64,000 nucleotides of DNA from Rufibacter glacialis (GTDB taxonomy: Bacteria; Bacteroidota; Bacteroidia; Cytophagales; Hymenobacteraceae), in assembly GCF_008271745.1 (NCBI RefSeq), contig NZ_VKKZ01000019.1, positions 310,001 to 374,000 of the forward strand, written 5' to 3'. Positions 7,733-15,203 of the stretch are shown one piece after another (the stretch's first letter is position 1; the number at the start of each line of letters is the position of its first letter). Both the position numbers and the translations under genes were made by a program. The notes beneath the pieces were generated by a model. It had not been told where the DNA came from, did not search any database, and saw only the letters and a list, made by a program, of their open reading frames with translations.

Positions 7733-7960
7733 GTGAAGAACCCTGCCGGAATAAAATCCTTTGGTGCCCATCTCCGCAGGCTGAGGATGGAGAAGAACTG
7801 GAGCCAGCAGGAACTAGCGGACACGGCCAATATAGCCAAGACCACGGTACAGCGGATAGAGAACGCCAAATTCACGGTTTCCCTGGATGTACTCATCTCC
7901 CTCAGCGAGGCGCTCCAAATCCCGTTGCGGGAACTGATTGACTTCCCTCCCCATGAATAG
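7733..7960 (+). CDS. XRE-family helix-turn-helix regulator
   Basis: 75-residue Cro/C1-type protein. The HTH spans about 9-60: FGAHLRRLRMEKNWSQQELAD, then IAKTTVQRIENAKFTVSLDVLISLSEALQIPLREL, with the expected Q-x-x-L, recognition helix and final LxxLxxAL pattern. The start is GTG at 7733; the next in-frame ATG (7787) would cut helix 1, so GTG is preferred. It is single-domain, like many phage- or toxin-linked repressors. It is divergent from the 176-residue/membrane-pair operon and lies 278 bp before umuD. It probably represses one of these neighbours. Confidence 0.78.
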   Translation: MKNPAGIKSFGAHLRRLRMEKNWSQQELADTANIAKTTVQRIENAKFTVSLDVLISLSEALQIPLRELIDFPPHE

Positions 7961-8198
7961 AGTGTCATCTCTGATCAACCCTATCCTCCTGTGGGTGCAC
8001 CATGATAACCTCCCTAGACCAGGATTCTGGGAACCCTTTGCATGATCTACAAATCGCATGACAGGTTCTCCCGCCTTTTTCTCCTAGGCATTACAAAATG
8101 GCGCCTTGCGCTAGTTTTCTTCCTTTGAATTAAGTACCTGAAAGGGGTTAGAATTTTTTATAAATACTAATTATTTTAGTTTTATGCATCTGCTTTGC

Positions 8199-8206
8199 TA
8201 AATTTG
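8199..8206 (+). promoter_or_regulatory. -7 promoter element of umuDC
   Basis: TAAATTTG fits TAnnTTTG; a TTA sits at the -33 spacing (8176-8178). It would start transcription near 8213, about 26 nt before the umuD ATG. No Gram-negative or Gram-positive type LexA box is evident, so SOS control cannot be claimed from sequence. Confidence 0.45.
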
Positions 8207-8238
8207 TTCGTAAACCGCAGCAATATAACAGAGGCAGA

Positions 8239-8691
8239 ATGGAAGCAGCGATCATCCCCTTACACCCCTTGGAGGAACAGCGGTTCCTTGTAATAATTGA
8301 CCAAGGCAATTCACTGCCCCTTTACACCACCACGGTGCAGGCCGGATTCCCCAGCCCCGCCACGGACTATTCCGCTGAGCCCATTGACCTGAACACCTAC
8401 GCGAGCAACCACCCGGCCTCCACGTTCCTGGTGAAGGTGGAGGGTGACTCCATGGTCGGGGCGCACATCATGCCCGGAGACCTGGCTATCGTGAACCGGG
8501 ACATCAGGGCCACGAGCGGCATGGTGGTGCTGGCCTTCGTGGACGGCGGCTATACCATCAAAAGGCTGGAAGTGAGGAAGGACGCGGCCTACCTGGTGTC
8601 GGAGAACCCCAAGTACCCGGCCCTCAGGATCGATTCACCGGAGGGCGGCCTCATCTGGGGCGTGGTCGTAGGCATCCACCGCAAGTTCTAG
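8239..8691 (+). CDS. umuD: UmuD-like S24 peptidase, DNA polymerase V accessory subunit
   Basis: 150 residues with the LexA/UmuD fold. The self-cleavage site is VQAGFPSPA with scissile A35-G36. The catalytic serine is S71 in KVEGDSMVGA and the lysine K108 in GGYTIKRL. In SOS-induced cells RecA promotes self-cleavage, and the trimmed form joins UmuC to make error-prone polymerase V. No N-terminal DNA-binding domain is present, which separates it from LexA. umuC follows after only 4 nt (stop 8689-8691, ATG 8696), so the two are co-translated. Such mobile umuDC pairs are common on Bacteroidetes islands and plasmids. Confidence 0.93.
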   Translation: MEAAIIPLHPLEEQRFLVIIDQGNSLPLYTTTVQAGFPSPATDYSAEPIDLNTYASNHPASTFLVKVEGDSMVGAHIMPGDLAIVNRDIRATSGMVVLAFVDGGYTIKRLEVRKDAAYLVSENPKYPALRIDSPEGGLIWGVVVGIHRKF

Positions 8692-8695
8692 GCGC

Positions 8696-9964
8696 ATGAC
8701 CTCCCTCTTCGCCCTGGTTGACTGCAACAACTTCTACGCCAGCTGCGAGCGGCTCTTCAACCCTGACCTGATAGGCAAACCCATCGTGGTGCTCTCCAAC
8801 AACGACGGCTGCGTCATTGCCCGCAGCAACGAGGCCAAGGCCCTAGGCATCAAAATGGGTGCGCCACTGTTCGAGATAAAGGACCTGCTGGCAAGGGACG
8901 GGGTGCATGTGTTCAGTTCCAACTACGAACTCTACGGGGACATGAGCAGGCGCGTGGTGCTGACCCTCTCGGAGTATTCCCCCAACGTGGAGGTCTACTC
9001 CATCGACGAGAGTTTCCTGGACCTGGGCAACTTCCTGCACGTGGACATTCAGGCCCACGCCAGGGCGATCTGGGAACGAGTCCCCATAGCGACTGGGATA
9101 CCCGTGGCCGTAGGCGTGGCCGCCACCAAGACCCTGGCCAAGCTGGCCAACCGGCTGGCCAAGAAATCCAGGAAGGCCAACGGGGTGCTCGTGCTCACCG
9201 ACCCGGTGCATGTGGAGGCGGCCCTGAAAGCCACGGAGATAGGTGACGTATGGGGTGTGGGCAGGCAATACGCCAGGAAGCTGGCCCTATACGGGGTGCG
9301 CACGGCCTATGACCTCACCCGGCAGACCGACAGCTTCGTGAAGAGGCATATGACCATCGTAGGCCTCCGGACGGTGAAGGAACTTAGGGGTGAACCCTGC
9401 ATTGACTTGGAGATGGTGCCGCCCTCGAAGCAGAACATCTGCACCTCACGGTCCTTCGGGCAGCCGCTGATTGACCTCTCTGACATCGAGGAGGCCCTGG
9501 CCACGCATGCGGTGCGCTGCGCCACGAAACTCCGCAAGCAGGGAAGCTGCGCCTCCGCCTTGACGGTTTTCCTGGAGACCAGCCGTTTCGCCGCCCCCGG
9601 GCAGGTGTATTTCAGCAGCAGGACCGTCCAGCTGGAGAGCCCCAGCGCAAGCGAGTTGGTGATCATGCCCCAGGCCCTGGGGGCATTGAGGGCCATTTTC
9701 CGTAGTGGCTTCCGCTATAAGAGGACGGGGATCATCGTCACCGGCATCTGCCCGGCGGGACAGGTGCAGCAGAGCCTCTTTGAGCCGGACAACAGGAAGA
9801 GAGACAGTGGCCTAATGGATTCACTTGACACCCTCAGGAAGAGGTTCGGCCACAGCGTGGTGAAGTACGGAGTGCAGGGAACGGCAGGGAAGTGGGAGAT
9901 GCAGAGCGGCAAACTATCCCCCTGCTACACGACCCGGTTGGATGACCTGATCAAGGCAAGGTGA
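8696..9964 (+). CDS. umuC: UmuC, Y-family DNA polymerase V catalytic subunit
   Basis: 422 residues, the normal UmuC length. Y-family palm motifs are clear: FALVDCNNFYASCERLF (metal-binding Asp near residue 8), VLSNNDGCVIARSNEAKALGI, and YSIDESFLDL carrying the catalytic Asp-Glu pair. The HhH region GDVWGVGRQYARKL follows. The C-terminal little-finger and UmuC tail (VVKYGVQGTAGKWEMQSGKLSPCYTTRLDDL) are intact. It performs mutagenic translesion synthesis with UmuD'. It is translationally coupled to umuD. The frame shows no damage, so the pair is probably functional, adding mutability to the island's host. Confidence 0.94.
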   Translation: MTSLFALVDCNNFYASCERLFNPDLIGKPIVVLSNNDGCVIARSNEAKALGIKMGAPLFEIKDLLARDGVHVFSSNYELYGDMSRRVVLTLSEYSPNVEVYSIDESFLDLGNFLHVDIQAHARAIWERVPIATGIPVAVGVAATKTLAKLANRLAKKSRKANGVLVLTDPVHVEAALKATEIGDVWGVGRQYARKLALYGVRTAYDLTRQTDSFVKRHMTIVGLRTVKELRGEPCIDLEMVPPSKQNICTSRSFGQPLIDLSDIEEALATHAVRCATKLRKQGSCASALTVFLETSRFAAPGQVYFSSRTVQLESPSASELVIMPQALGALRAIFRSGFRYKRTGIIVTGICPAGQVQQSLFEPDNRKRDSGLMDSLDTLRKRFGHSVVKYGVQGTAGKWEMQSGKLSPCYTTRLDDLIKAR

Positions 9965-10065
9965 AGGCAAAAGCCTTCCCCCCATTGGACTCAACCCTTC
10001 AATTAGGCCCCTTAAAACATTCACATTGTCCTCTCGTTCTGAGATAGAAGACTAAAATACTCCAG

Positions 10066-10935
10066 ATGCACCTACCTTTACCCCGAAATCTACGCCTCCT
10101 CTCGCTTCTGTCCCTTTTCCTGCTGGCTTTCAGCTGCCAGGAAACGGAGGTAGAGCCTAGCAAACCGCTTACCCTGGCCGAGCAACAGCTGCTGCTGGGC
10201 AACCCCAGCGGGGCTACCCCTGATATCGGCAATCCGGGCAACTACCTGATCATGCGCCCGCAGTACGCGCTCTCCTACAGCCGGGAAAGGGGGACGCCCA
10301 ATTGGGTGAGCTGGCACGTGGGCCCTGAATGGTTAGGGACGGCTGACCGGCAGGATGATTTCCGGGCAGACTCCGCCCTGCCGCAGGGCTGGTACCGGGT
10401 GACCGCCTCCAGCTACTCAGGAAGCGGCTTCGACCGGGGCCACAACATTCCCTCGGCAGACCGAACCAGAACAATAGAGGATAACTCCTCCACCTTCCTC
10501 ATGACGAACATGATCCCGCAGGCCCCCAACCACAACCGGGAGACTTGGGCAAGACTGGAAGACTACACGCGGGACTTGGTAAGCCAGGGAATGGAGGTGT
10601 ATGTGGTGATGGGCAGCTATGGGGAGGGAGGCACCGGTTCGAACGGTACTTTAAAGACCATTGACAACGGCCGGGTCACTGTCCCAAACCGTGTCTGGAA
10701 GGTGCTGGTTGTCCTACCACTGGGAGAGGGTGACCTTAATCGCATCACTTCCTCCACCAGGATAATCGCCGTTGACACCCCTAACAGCAATACAGTAAGG
10801 CCCGATTGGGGTGGCTACCGCACCACTGTAGATGCCATTGAGCAGGCAACAAATTATGACTTGCTATCTGCCCTTCCCCAGGAGTTGCAGAAAGTGCTGG
10901 AGGCACGGGTGGACAATGGTCCCACCTCGTTATAG
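10066..10935 (+). CDS. DNA/RNA non-specific endonuclease lipoprotein (NUC1/NucA family)
   Basis: 289 residues. The signal peptide ends with lipobox Cys24 (LLAFSC), so the enzyme is exported and lipid-anchored. The beta-beta-alpha-metal nuclease core is present: GSGFDRGHNIPSADRT with the DRGH box (123-126, general base H126), then TFLMTNMIPQAPNHNRETWARLE, carrying the metal-binding Asn and the conserved W/E of the Serratia nuclease family. It cleaves DNA and RNA in the periplasm or outside, for nutrient salvage or against incoming nucleic acid. It follows umuC by about 100 bp on the same strand and ends at a strong hairpin. Confidence 0.88.
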   Translation: MHLPLPRNLRLLSLLSLFLLAFSCQETEVEPSKPLTLAEQQLLLGNPSGATPDIGNPGNYLIMRPQYALSYSRERGTPNWVSWHVGPEWLGTADRQDDFRADSALPQGWYRVTASSYSGSGFDRGHNIPSADRTRTIEDNSSTFLMTNMIPQAPNHNRETWARLEDYTRDLVSQGMEVYVVMGSYGEGGTGSNGTLKTIDNGRVTVPNRVWKVLVVLPLGEGDLNRITSSTRIIAVDTPNSNTVRPDWGGYRTTVDAIEQATNYDLLSALPQELQKVLEARVDNGPTSL

Positions 10936-10965
10936 GTACCTATAAGATTAATTCCAAAATGGAGG

Positions 10966-11027
10966 AAAAGGCAGAAAGCGAATATTGGCCGAACTAGATT
11001 GGCTTTCTGCCTGGCTACTGCCTTTTT
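10966..11027 (+). terminator. Rho-independent terminator after the nuclease gene
   Basis: GGCAGAAAGC (10970-10979) pairs with GCTTTCTGCC (11002-11011). An alternative outer pairing joins AAAAGGCAG with CTGCCTTTT. A T-run follows at 11022-11027. It lies 30 bp after the nuclease stop and faces the end of the helicase operon. Confidence 0.65.
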
Positions 11028-11087
11028 TATCAGGGATTATTGGGTAACGTCCGCACATTAGAGCCTTTAATATATCCCGTTGGAGAA

Positions 11088-12965
11088 TTATCTTTCCATT
11101 CTTGATCTAAAGAACTTTTCGGTCTCCTTATCTATAAAATGCACATAGCAACCTTTCATGCCCCTAGTCATAAGAACTTTGTAGGTGTTTTTAATATAAT
11201 CTATAAACCTTTGCCGGTCGCTTTTCACGGTGCGGTCATGGGATTTGGATGGATCACCGATCCATTTTGAGTTGCTCAGGTCGTATCGCAAGTCCTCACC
11301 CACGATGACCCCCACATAGTCGAACTCAAATCCCTGGGCAGTGTAGACGCACCCTATCTGTCCGCTTCCCCTTGGATCATATGCCCAAAGAGAGGCCGAG
11401 GGGGTGTCTTTGGAAAGGTGTCTTGCCGTAGGTTTAGCATTCCACGGCCTTTGAAAATCGCCTATCCGCACATCCGGTATAAGATTCCCATGGGAGTCTG
11501 CCTCAGACCAAGGCCAGCAGAAACCGGCTGTGAGTCTAGCCGAAAGCCCCTCCTGCTCTTTTGCCCTGATGGCTTGGTCTAACTCCTCCGGGCTGCTGAA
11601 AATGCGGAAGTCATAGGTCTCCGTCTCAGCCTCGGTCCAGATGACGTTGGCCGTCCTTTTGATGCCTAAAGTATTGTTCAGCCAGTTGATAAAGCCGTCA
11701 GAGCCATTGCACCGGAACTGGGATTCTAACTCATACTCCACCACCTCCACATTCTTGGAGCGGGCATATTGCCTTACATAGTCGATGGAGCCGATCTCAC
11801 CCGGCCGCACGATCTGGTTGTCATCGATGAAGAACACCACCACCTTGCCGGCTCTCAGTATCTCATATAATTGGGGAAGGGACTGCGAGTTCTTGGGGGA
11901 GTCGTAACGGGATTTGCTGTTCTCCCTGATCCTGTGGGCCTCATCGCAGATCAAGACATCTATGCTGTCCTTTTCCGCGTCCTGATAGTTGTTGAAGTAC
12001 TTGAAGACCTTCTCAGACTTACGGCCGAAGATTTTGCGGAGGGTCTCTGTGAAGGCCTTGGAGCCTGTGGCGTAGTGGGCCACGAAAGCCATTTTCGCCA
12101 TCTGTGTCATTAGGTGGAGCGCGATCACGGACTTCCCGGTCCCTGGGCCACCTTTTACAATCACAGCGGTTTTCTTCCCTGAACCTTGCGCCTGCTCCAC
12201 AAGGCTCTTCACCTTGTCGAATACAATCAACTGATCATCCAGGAGGGTATAGGGGGATTTAGACCTGAGCACCTCGCCCACCTCCTGCATCAGCTTCTTG
12301 GAGGGGCTGTAATTGCCCTTTGCAATTCTTTCCAAGGTAGGGAGGCCGTCTCCACGGGAAAGTTTATCCAAAAGGTATTGCTCCAGAGTCTGGCTTTCCT
12401 CTTTGGAGAAGATTGGGCTTTGGATAAGGAGGGTGGAGAACTTGGGGTCTAGGATAGCCTCCTCCTTCTGATAGGTATAGTTGTGGAGGTAAGAGCAGGC
12501 GTGCAACCGGACTGAATTGCTCTCATCCGTGAAAGCGGAGTGTACATCTGCGAGGTAGGTGCGGTACTGACCCACTTGGGCAGAGGGATGCAAAACCTCA
12601 CGATGCTTACCTGCCAGCCAGGTGGTTACTTCATGCTCCCCAGCGGCTGGCTCAGTGGAAGACCATTGCTTCAACTCAATAATCACTGCATTTTCTACCC
12701 CTAGATAATCCTTTCCGCAGATCAGGCAATCCAAACGCTTGGAGGTAAGGGGCAGCTGGTACTCTACCAAAACCCCGTGGTCGTGGAGTTTGGCTTTGTC
12801 AAAGACATCGCTGATTGATTTGAGTGAATTGTACCAGCTTTGCACCTCATTGGGCTGCGGTTCCTGACGGTAGTACCTGAAGAAAGCATCCTTCAGTTTG
12901 GAGACGATGCTGTTCTGCGCGTTGTCCCTAATAAACTCCAACGAGGAGCCTTGGTATAACCTCAT
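11088..12965 (-). CDS. PD-(D/E)XK nuclease fused to DUF2075 helicase, paralogue 2
   Basis: 625 residues. The N-terminal domain has a nuclease signature: SKRLDCLI (D79), then VIIELKQWS (E97, K99). The DUF2075/Schlafen-like P-loop helicase follows: Walker A GGPGTGKS (272-279) and Walker B DEAH (341-344). Then come SQFRCNGSDGFINWL (motif III-like, about 425), YTAQGFEFDYVGV, and a C-terminal NTYKVLMTRGMKGCYVHFID with the motif VI arginine. It would unwind or translocate on nucleic acid and cleave it. It is last in the leftward four-gene operon, 20 nt after its paralogue, and shares the same domain order throughout. Both active sites look intact. Confidence 0.85.
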   Translation of the reverse strand: MRLYQGSSLEFIRDNAQNSIVSKLKDAFFRYYRQEPQPNEVQSWYNSLKSISDVFDKAKLHDHGVLVEYQLPLTSKRLDCLICGKDYLGVENAVIIELKQWSSTEPAAGEHEVTTWLAGKHREVLHPSAQVGQYRTYLADVHSAFTDESNSVRLHACSYLHNYTYQKEEAILDPKFSTLLIQSPIFSKEESQTLEQYLLDKLSRGDGLPTLERIAKGNYSPSKKLMQEVGEVLRSKSPYTLLDDQLIVFDKVKSLVEQAQGSGKKTAVIVKGGPGTGKSVIALHLMTQMAKMAFVAHYATGSKAFTETLRKIFGRKSEKVFKYFNNYQDAEKDSIDVLICDEAHRIRENSKSRYDSPKNSQSLPQLYEILRAGKVVVFFIDDNQIVRPGEIGSIDYVRQYARSKNVEVVEYELESQFRCNGSDGFINWLNNTLGIKRTANVIWTEAETETYDFRIFSSPEELDQAIRAKEQEGLSARLTAGFCWPWSEADSHGNLIPDVRIGDFQRPWNAKPTARHLSKDTPSASLWAYDPRGSGQIGCVYTAQGFEFDYVGVIVGEDLRYDLSNSKWIGDPSKSHDRTVKSDRQRFIDYIKNTYKVLMTRGMKGCYVHFIDKETEKFFRSRMER

Positions 12966-12985
12966 ATCCGTTTCTGGTAATTAGA

Positions 12986-14869
12986 TTATCTCGCTTCCAT
13001 AGGTAAGGGTAAGGCTATTCTGGACTTGAAGTAATCAGCGGTCTCCTTATCAGTGCAGTATATATAGCAGCCTTTCATACCCCGGGTCATCAGGGTCCTG
13101 TAGGTGTTCTTGATGATGTTATCCAACGTGGATGGCGTATTTACTGGGTCGTCCTGCAGAAGCCTCTTATAGCCCCTGATCGAGGCGTCTGAACTCGCCC
13201 TGGCGGATGGCACTGTCACTACCTCACCGTCCCGCACGATGAGGTCAGGCCCAATGACCACCCCGATATAGTCTACCTCCAAGCCCTGGCAGGTATGGAT
13301 GCACCCGATCTCCGATACCGATTCCTCATTGACCATCCACAGGCTACCGTCCTTGGTCAGGTTCCAGCGCATCTTGAAGCTGAACTCGGAAATGACCACG
13401 TCAAATTGGCTCGGGTCGTTCTTGCTAAGCCATTTCCAGCAATACCCTGCCACCATACGGGCCTTGTTGTTTGCCTTGTTCTTCTCAAAAACCAACTCCC
13501 GCAGGGCATTGGGATCATCGAATACCTTGAACTCGTACTCCAGACCGTCCAGCTGACGGTTTGCGGTCTCCCGTATCTGAAGCACATCGTCCAGCCACGC
13601 CAGATACCCGTCAGAGCCGTTGCAGCGGAACTGGGAGGATAGTTCCATCTCGCTCACCGTGGCTCCAGCCAATGTAGCCCACTTCCTGATCTCACTCTTC
13701 TCCCCGATGTCGTTCAAGGTCACCCGTTGGTTCTCATCCACGAAGAAGACGGAGAAGCGGGAAGCCGAAATGATCTCCTTTACCTGGTTTTCGCCCAGGT
13801 TGCTGTAGAGACCGGATTTTTCGTTGAGCCTGTGCGCCTCGTCCACGATCAGCGCATCGAACGAGTTATCCTCAAAACTGAGGAAGGAGCCTGAACCCTT
13901 GAAAAGGTTGGAGATATGGGTTTTCTTCATGGAGCCAGTGAGTTTGCTGGCGTAGACGGTGCGCGGTGCCGCGTTCTTGGAAACGTAATGCGTCAGAAGC
14001 CCCAAATGGGTCAGTGTAACCAGCAGGTTGATCGCAACCACCGACTTCCCAGTGCCTGGGCCGCCCTCGACGATCAGCACGTTCTTATTGGTATCATTGG
14101 AGGTTTTGGCAAGCGATAAGGCGGTCTCGTAGACCACCTTCTGGTCATCGATCATCACGAACTCCTGGTTGCCCTTTAGCATGGAGGCCAGACTGTCGGC
14201 CAGCATCTTGGAAGGCTTTATCCTGCCGCAGTCGATGCGGTACATGATGTCAGAGCTGTCCCCGTATTTCACGAACTGCTTGATGAAGTCCCTCAGCTTT
14301 CGGGCATCGCTCTTCAGGAACAGCGGTGCCTTGTCGATATAGCCGGAGTAGAAGGCATGGTTTATCACCCCATCCTCCGCGTAGTTATGTAGGTAGGCGC
14401 AGGGCTTGAGTTGGATATTCTCCTGGTAAACCGTCTCATTGAAGCCCTCCAACAGGGCGGCATAAGACCACGCCTGGTAGGAGGGGTGGGTCAACTCCCT
14501 GTTCCCGCCGCCCACGTAGGATTTCACCACCGCGTCCTTGTCGGTCAACTCAGCGGTCGACCACTGTTTCAGTTCGATCAAAACCGCATGCTCGACTTCG
14601 TGGTCATCCTTACCGGTCAGGATGAAGTCGATCCGCTTGCTGGTCTGAGGGATGTGGTACTCGATGGCCACCCCGCAGTCCACGGGGATGCCAGGGTCCG
14701 CCAGGATGGTGTTCATGTACATGAGGGAGTTTTTCCAGGAACTGATCTCCCCCTTGCTCGTGCTGGTTTTTAGTTGCTTTTCCCTGAAGGAGTCCAGGAT
14801 AATGTTCTCGATGTCGTTGGTGAGGATGTCTTCCTGGAAAGTCCCTTTCGTTGCCTGGTATACTATCAC
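12986..14869 (-). CDS. PD-(D/E)XK nuclease fused to DUF2075 helicase, paralogue 1
   Basis: 627 residues from a GTG start at 14869, chosen because MIVYQATKGTF aligns with the N-terminus MRLYQGSSLEF of its paralogue. The nuclease part has SKRIDFIL (D81) and VLIELKQWS (E99, K101). The helicase part has Walker A GGPGTGKS (269-276), DEAH (343-346), SSQFRCNGSDGYLAWL, HTCQGLEVDYIGV and NTYRTLMTRGMKGCYIYCTD. The two paralogues align end to end but differ widely in the linker regions, indicating an old duplication with separate roles. It starts 4 nt after the MazG stop, so the two are translationally coupled. Confidence 0.85.
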   Translation of the reverse strand: MIVYQATKGTFQEDILTNDIENIILDSFREKQLKTSTSKGEISSWKNSLMYMNTILADPGIPVDCGVAIEYHIPQTSKRIDFILTGKDDHEVEHAVLIELKQWSTAELTDKDAVVKSYVGGGNRELTHPSYQAWSYAALLEGFNETVYQENIQLKPCAYLHNYAEDGVINHAFYSGYIDKAPLFLKSDARKLRDFIKQFVKYGDSSDIMYRIDCGRIKPSKMLADSLASMLKGNQEFVMIDDQKVVYETALSLAKTSNDTNKNVLIVEGGPGTGKSVVAINLLVTLTHLGLLTHYVSKNAAPRTVYASKLTGSMKKTHISNLFKGSGSFLSFEDNSFDALIVDEAHRLNEKSGLYSNLGENQVKEIISASRFSVFFVDENQRVTLNDIGEKSEIRKWATLAGATVSEMELSSQFRCNGSDGYLAWLDDVLQIRETANRQLDGLEYEFKVFDDPNALRELVFEKNKANNKARMVAGYCWKWLSKNDPSQFDVVISEFSFKMRWNLTKDGSLWMVNEESVSEIGCIHTCQGLEVDYIGVVIGPDLIVRDGEVVTVPSARASSDASIRGYKRLLQDDPVNTPSTLDNIIKNTYRTLMTRGMKGCYIYCTDKETADYFKSRIALPLPMEAR

Positions 14870-14873
14870 GTGT

Positions 14874-15203
14874 CTATAGTTCGTCGTATTTCTTAGCTGA
14901 CCCCTTTGCCTTTGAGACGGGGTATTTTGATTTGTTATGCTCTATCTTATCTAATATTATATCTTTCACATCCAAGCCCTGCTTTTCTGCCAGCAGCAGG
15001 CAGTAGGACATGATATCCGCTAATTCCTCCTTTATCCTCTGTCGGTCGGCCTCCTCGTTCCCCTTCCACAGGAACAGTTCCAGCAACTCCGCCGACTCGA
15101 TGGAGATGGCCAGGGCTAAGTCTTTGGAGTTATGGAACTGCTGCCAATCCCGCTCATCCCTAAACCGGAGCAGGGCATCTGTCAGGCTCTTTATATCACT
15201 CAT
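14874..15203 (-). CDS. MazG-like nucleotide pyrophosphohydrolase
   Basis: 109 residues from ATG 15203; an upstream in-frame ATG at 15242 would overlap the preceding gene by 47 nt, so the later start (8-nt overlap) is preferred. The all-alpha NTP pyrophosphatase metal motif is clear: SIESAELLELF (E36, E39), then KEELADIMSYCLL (E60, D63), the ExxE-x(n)-ExxD pattern. It hydrolyses NTPs or dNTPs, or modified nucleotides, to the monophosphate and pyrophosphate. Single-domain MazG proteins recur in phage-defence and stress loci. It lies between the TPR protein and the two helicase-nucleases in one transcript, suggesting a nucleotide-depleting or signal-removing step in the system. Confidence 0.88.
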   Translation of the reverse strand: MSDIKSLTDALLRFRDERDWQQFHNSKDLALAISIESAELLELFLWKGNEEADRQRIKEELADIMSYCLLLAEKQGLDVKDIILDKIEHNKSKYPVSKAKGSAKKYDEL

